A stretch of 64,000 nt of DNA, from contig NZ_SRMB01000002.1 of the NCBI RefSeq assembly GCF_004745645.1, positions 806,001 through 870,000 of the forward strand. Direction: 5' to 3'. The position numbers and the translations under genes are program-made. The notes under the pieces are model-generated. The model made no database searches and was not told the origin of the DNA. It worked only from the letters and a program-made list of their open reading frames with translations. Source of the stretch: Hymenobacter metallicola. GTDB lineage: Bacteria; Bacteroidota; Bacteroidia; Cytophagales; Hymenobacteraceae. Below, one piece after another: positions 61,317 through 64,000 of this stretch (position 1 is its first letter; each line of letters starts with the position of its first letter).

Positions 61317-62126
61317 ATGCTCGAGCTGCCTATTCTCAACGTCCGCCTCCAAGCCTGTTCCGAAGACTGGCAGCAGATGATGCCTACCCAGCAGGGGCGG
61401 CACTGCCGCAGCTGCGACCGGGAAGTGGTGGACTTGACCACCGCCACCCAAGCTGACCTGGACGCGGCCCGCGCCGCCTCGGCGGATGGGCGCCTGTGCG
61501 GCCGGTTTCTGGCGGAGCAACTGACCCGGCCACTACCGGTTCGCCTGCGTCCGAAGTTGCGCCGGTTTGTAGTAGCCCTAGTGTTGGTGTGCGGGTTAGG
61601 AATGAGTGCTGGCGCGGCATGGGCGCAGGTGCGCAAAGCAGCGCTGAATACCCGCTTTGAGCCCACCACGGAGCTGCAGCTTAAGACGCCCGAGGAGCTC
61701 AGCCCGCTGGCTTTGACCGAGACGGAGCAGGCTCTGGCGCCAGTTGGCTCGTTGCCCCAGCCGCCGCCATTCTTGGGTATGGTGATAGAACAGATGCCTG
61801 AGTTTAAAGGCGGCATGAAGGGCCTGCGGTCCTACTTAGAGCAGACCATGCGCTACCCCGACAGCACCACGGCTTCGGGTAAAGTTTTCGTCAATTTCTT
61901 GGTTACCAAGACCGGAGCCGTAACCAACGCCAGGGTGATAAAAGGCGTCGACCCGCGGCTTGATGCGGAAGCCCTGCGCGTGGTGCGGCAGATGCCGGCC
62001 TGGGAGCCGGGCCAGCAGAGCTGGCGTCCGGTAGAAGTAACCTACACGCTGCCCATTACCTTCAGCCGGGAGCCTGATATGGCTCCTCAAAAGCGGAAAG
62101 GCAAACGCAGGGTAGCCCATCAATAG
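61317..62126 (+). CDS. TonB-family protein with Cys-rich N-terminal domain
   Basis: 269 aa from ATG 61317; ATG 61263, also in frame, is an alternative (287 aa). N-terminal cytosolic domain: LQACSEDWQQMMPTQQGRHC, RSCDREVVDLTTATQ and GRLCGRFLAEQL; the four Cys (C-xn-C-x2-C-xn-C) could bind metal. I know this module from other Bacteroidota proteins fused to carboxypeptidase-like or TonB domains. A membrane segment (VALVLVCGLGMSAGAAWA, about residues 85-105) follows, then a TonB C-terminal domain (about 185-255; YPDSTTASGKVFVNFLVTKTGAVTNARVIKGVDPRLDAEALRVVRQMPAW). It probably moves energy or signals to an outer-membrane receptor. Confidence 0.85.
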   Translation: MLELPILNVRLQACSEDWQQMMPTQQGRHCRSCDREVVDLTTATQADLDAARAASADGRLCGRFLAEQLTRPLPVRLRPKLRRFVVALVLVCGLGMSAGAAWAQVRKAALNTRFEPTTELQLKTPEELSPLALTETEQALAPVGSLPQPPPFLGMVIEQMPEFKGGMKGLRSYLEQTMRYPDSTTASGKVFVNFLVTKTGAVTNARVIKGVDPRLDAEALRVVRQMPAWEPGQQSWRPVEVTYTLPITFSREPDMAPQKRKGKRRVAHQ

Positions 62127-62248
62127 AGGCGGCGCGGCGCCGGGCAGTGGCTGGACAGGCGCTATTCTTGGGGTAACATCGGCTATTCCGCGAAAAATTC
62201 GCACATTAATCCCGCCTTATTCCCACTGAACCCCATCCTCTGCGCCTT

Positions 62249-63805
62249 ATGATTTTCACGCCCAGCCCCATGCTCCTGAAGCTGCTCTACACCCGCGGCA
62301 GCCTGCACAACACGCCCGAGGGCGTGGCCTTCAGCATCAAGAACCGCCTCGACACGGTGCGCATCACCCGCATCGACGCCGTGCTCATTGACGGGCAGCG
62401 CCTGGGCGTGGAGCAGATTGCCCTCGACTTCGGGGAAGGCGACGTGCGGCCCGCTACTGTTTTCAACGCCGACAGCAAGGGCTACGAGCTGCCCGTGGGC
62501 CAGGCCGCGACCTTTCACCTGGCCACCGACAAGCTCAAGGAAGGCATTCATACAGTGTGCGTGCAGTTCTCGGCCGACCCCTTCGGCGACCTGAGCGTGG
62601 AGGTGGAAGACGCCATTGTCAACATTCCCGACAACCGCACCCGCATTCCGCGCCAGGAGCAGGACGACTACTCCGAGGCCGCCGTGCAGGCCCGGCAGCG
62701 CTTCGCCGAGGAGTTTACGGGCCAGGAGTTTAAGCATTTGAAGCACTACTCCTTCGACGCCCACACCCTGCAGGGCAACTGCGAGCATTTCACCGGCGTG
62801 GCCCAGATTCCGGTGGGCCTGGCCGGCCCCCTGCACGTGCAGGGCGAACATGCCCAGGGCGACTTCCTCATCCCGATGGCCACGACCGAGGGCACCCTGG
62901 TAGCCAGCTACAACCGTGGCATTCAGGTGCTCAACCTCTGCGGGGGCGTCAAGTGCACCGTCATCGGCGACGCCATGCAGCGGGCTCCCGTCTTCGTGTT
63001 CGACGACGCCCGCGGGGCCCGCGACTTTGGCAAGTGGGTGGCAGAGGAAATTGAGAAGATCCGGCCCGAGGCCGAAAGCACCTCCCGCGTGGCCAAGCTG
63101 CAGTACATCGACACGTATCTGGCCAACAAGTTTGCCTACCTGCGCTTCAACTACAGCACCGGCGACGCGGCCGGCCAGAACATGGTGGGCAGGGCCACGT
63201 TTGCGGCCTGCTCCTGGATTCTGGAAAACTACAAGGGCGCGCCCATCCGCCACTTCTACCTCGAGTCCAACTTCGCCACCGACAAGAAAGCCTCCCAGAT
63301 CAACGTGATGCGCACCCGGGGCAAACGGGTGGTGGCCGAGGCGGTTATCAAGCGCGACGTACTGCAGCAGCGCATGCGCGTGACGCCCGAGCAGCTGGCC
63401 TACCACGGGCAGGTGAGCAACGTGGGCGCCTTTCTGAGCGGGGCCAACAACAACGGCGCCCACTCGGCCAATGGCATTACGGCTCTGTTCATTGCCACCG
63501 GCCAGGACGTGGCCAACGTCTCGGAATCCAGTGCGGGCGTGCTCTACTCGGAAGTAACCAAGGAGGGCGACCTGTATTTGAGCATTACGATTCCGTCGCT
63601 CATCGTGGCTACGCACGGGGGCGGTACTGGCTTGGCCACCCAGAACGAGTGCCTGCGCATGCTGGGCTGCGTGGGCCGGGGCACGGTGAATAAGTTTGCC
63701 GAAATCGTGGCGGGCGTGGTGCTAGCCGGGGAGCTAAGCCTGGGCGCGGCCATTTCTTCCTCCGACTGGGTCAGCAGCCACGAGCAGTACGGGCGCAACC
63801 GCTAA
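62249..63805 (+). CDS. Hydroxymethylglutaryl-CoA reductase with N-terminal extra domain
   Basis: 518 aa. The catalytic part (about residues 135-515) has the class-I HMGR signatures: IPVGLAGPLHV, IPMATTEGTLVASYNRG (catalytic Glu), MVGRATFAACSWI, SNFATDKKASQINVMRTRGKRVVAEAVI (catalytic Lys), IATGQDVANVSESS (Asp), IVATHGGGTGLATQ, and a C-terminal His in SSHEQYGRNR. It makes mevalonate from HMG-CoA. The first ~125 residues (beta-rich, with LLYTRGSLHNTPEGVAFSIKNRLDTVRITRIDAVLIDGQ) are not part of the common enzyme. No other mevalonate gene is in the window. Confidence 0.95.
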   Translation: MIFTPSPMLLKLLYTRGSLHNTPEGVAFSIKNRLDTVRITRIDAVLIDGQRLGVEQIALDFGEGDVRPATVFNADSKGYELPVGQAATFHLATDKLKEGIHTVCVQFSADPFGDLSVEVEDAIVNIPDNRTRIPRQEQDDYSEAAVQARQRFAEEFTGQEFKHLKHYSFDAHTLQGNCEHFTGVAQIPVGLAGPLHVQGEHAQGDFLIPMATTEGTLVASYNRGIQVLNLCGGVKCTVIGDAMQRAPVFVFDDARGARDFGKWVAEEIEKIRPEAESTSRVAKLQYIDTYLANKFAYLRFNYSTGDAAGQNMVGRATFAACSWILENYKGAPIRHFYLESNFATDKKASQINVMRTRGKRVVAEAVIKRDVLQQRMRVTPEQLAYHGQVSNVGAFLSGANNNGAHSANGITALFIATGQDVANVSESSAGVLYSEVTKEGDLYLSITIPSLIVATHGGGTGLATQNECLRMLGCVGRGTVNKFAEIVAGVVLAGELSLGAAISSSDWVSSHEQYGRNR

Positions 63806-63834
63806 GCTTCCTTCGGCCGGAGGTACCATAGTAG

Positions 63835-63866
63835 CTGTCATCCTGGGTCGAGGCGCAGGATGACAG
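63835..63866. repeat. Short hairpin repeat after HMG-CoA reductase
   Basis: 11-bp perfect arms CTGTCATCCTG / CAGGATGACAG around GGTCGAGGCG. No T run follows, so a REP-like palindrome rather than a terminator, but it could still end the message. Confidence 0.6.
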
Positions 63867-63942
63867 CCTCGTTTTAGGCCCGTACCAGCGCCACCCTATT
63901 CTCTATCCGTCAGGCAACGCTTTGCGGCCCGGCGCAGTCCTT

Positions 63943-64000
63943 ATGACTACCTCCGCTTCTACTCCTTCCCTATTGCCGGCTATGAAAAGACGTATACTAT
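63943..64000 (+). CDS. Start of a further gene, cut by the window end
   Basis: ATG 63943 opens 19 codons (MTTSASTPSLLPAMKRRIL) to the end of the window; a second in-frame ATG at 63982 (MKRRIL) could begin a signal peptide. Too short to identify. Strand and position fit a gene downstream of the HMG-CoA reductase gene. Confidence 0.35.
   Translation, partial: MTTSASTPSLLPAMKRRIL

Overview
The window is GC-rich chromosomal DNA, about 60 % by eye, from a Bacteroidota bacterium most like Hymenobacter (Cytophagales). The evidence is: two secreted proteins with C-terminal type IX secretion sorting domains; BshC of bacillithiol synthesis; the Bacteroidota-specific ribosome-associated small gene DUF4295 next to rpmG; mevalonate-type HMG-CoA reductase; many Bacteroidota-only families (DUF5522, DUF6503-like, GEVED, ExbD pairs, GDYXXLXY); start codons without Shine-Dalgarno sequences; and promoters of the TTTG-N19-TAnnTTTG kind. 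I see no phage, insertion sequence, CRISPR array, rRNA or tRNA. The genus is an inference.

Layout. 1-9.6 kb: a threonine-dehydrogenase-like epimerase (cut by the window edge), a frameshifted small membrane protein and its intact paralogue around terC, assorted envelope and secreted proteins, and rlmN. 9.7-16.4 kb: a thiamine locus. A TPP riboswitch heads thiS-thiC-thiD-thiE-thiG-thiH, with a convergent TenI-like gene at the end; a 280-bp nested palindrome lies just before its promoter, and palindromes sit at two internal gene junctions. 16.4-24 kb: thioesterase, mnmD, a DUF2157/GDYXXLXY pair, two tandem ExbD-like genes that lack the proton-carrying aspartate, a folate cyclo-ligase, and bshC. 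24-30.6 kb: translation and secretion genes (rimO, ftsY, DUF4295, rpmG, rpmB). The usual Bacteroidota cluster is opened by an esterase gene with an in-frame stop and by an aminopeptidase P gene. 30.8-37.9 kb: acyltransferase, LEA-type protein, ornithine aminotransferase, a pair of related lipoproteins, and hemB.

38.0-41.4 kb is the least familiar part. Three same-strand genes encode a His-rich 104-aa protein, a leucine-rich-repeat protein with a DUF6745-like tail, and a VWA protein with two 66-aa C-terminal repeats. The cluster is preceded by three TTAGCAAA boxes at exact 13-bp spacing. It is my best candidate for an undescribed system; its function is unknown.

41.8-64 kb: a very large secreted sugar-dehydrogenase-like protein, GNAT, an amino-acid permease, a cation efflux transporter, a GH1-like hydrolase / PLD / DNA-repair run, TPR and beta-barrel proteins, a thermolysin-type protease, an SDR, an M20 amidohydrolase with an ATP-grasp partner, a WG-repeat protein, a TonB-like protein with a Cys-rich N-terminus, HMG-CoA reductase, and the first codons of a further gene. 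Gene ends are tightly packed. Three convergent pairs share a self-complementary stop tetramer, and several genes have a -7 promoter box only 3-7 nt before the start codon, suggesting leaderless mRNAs.
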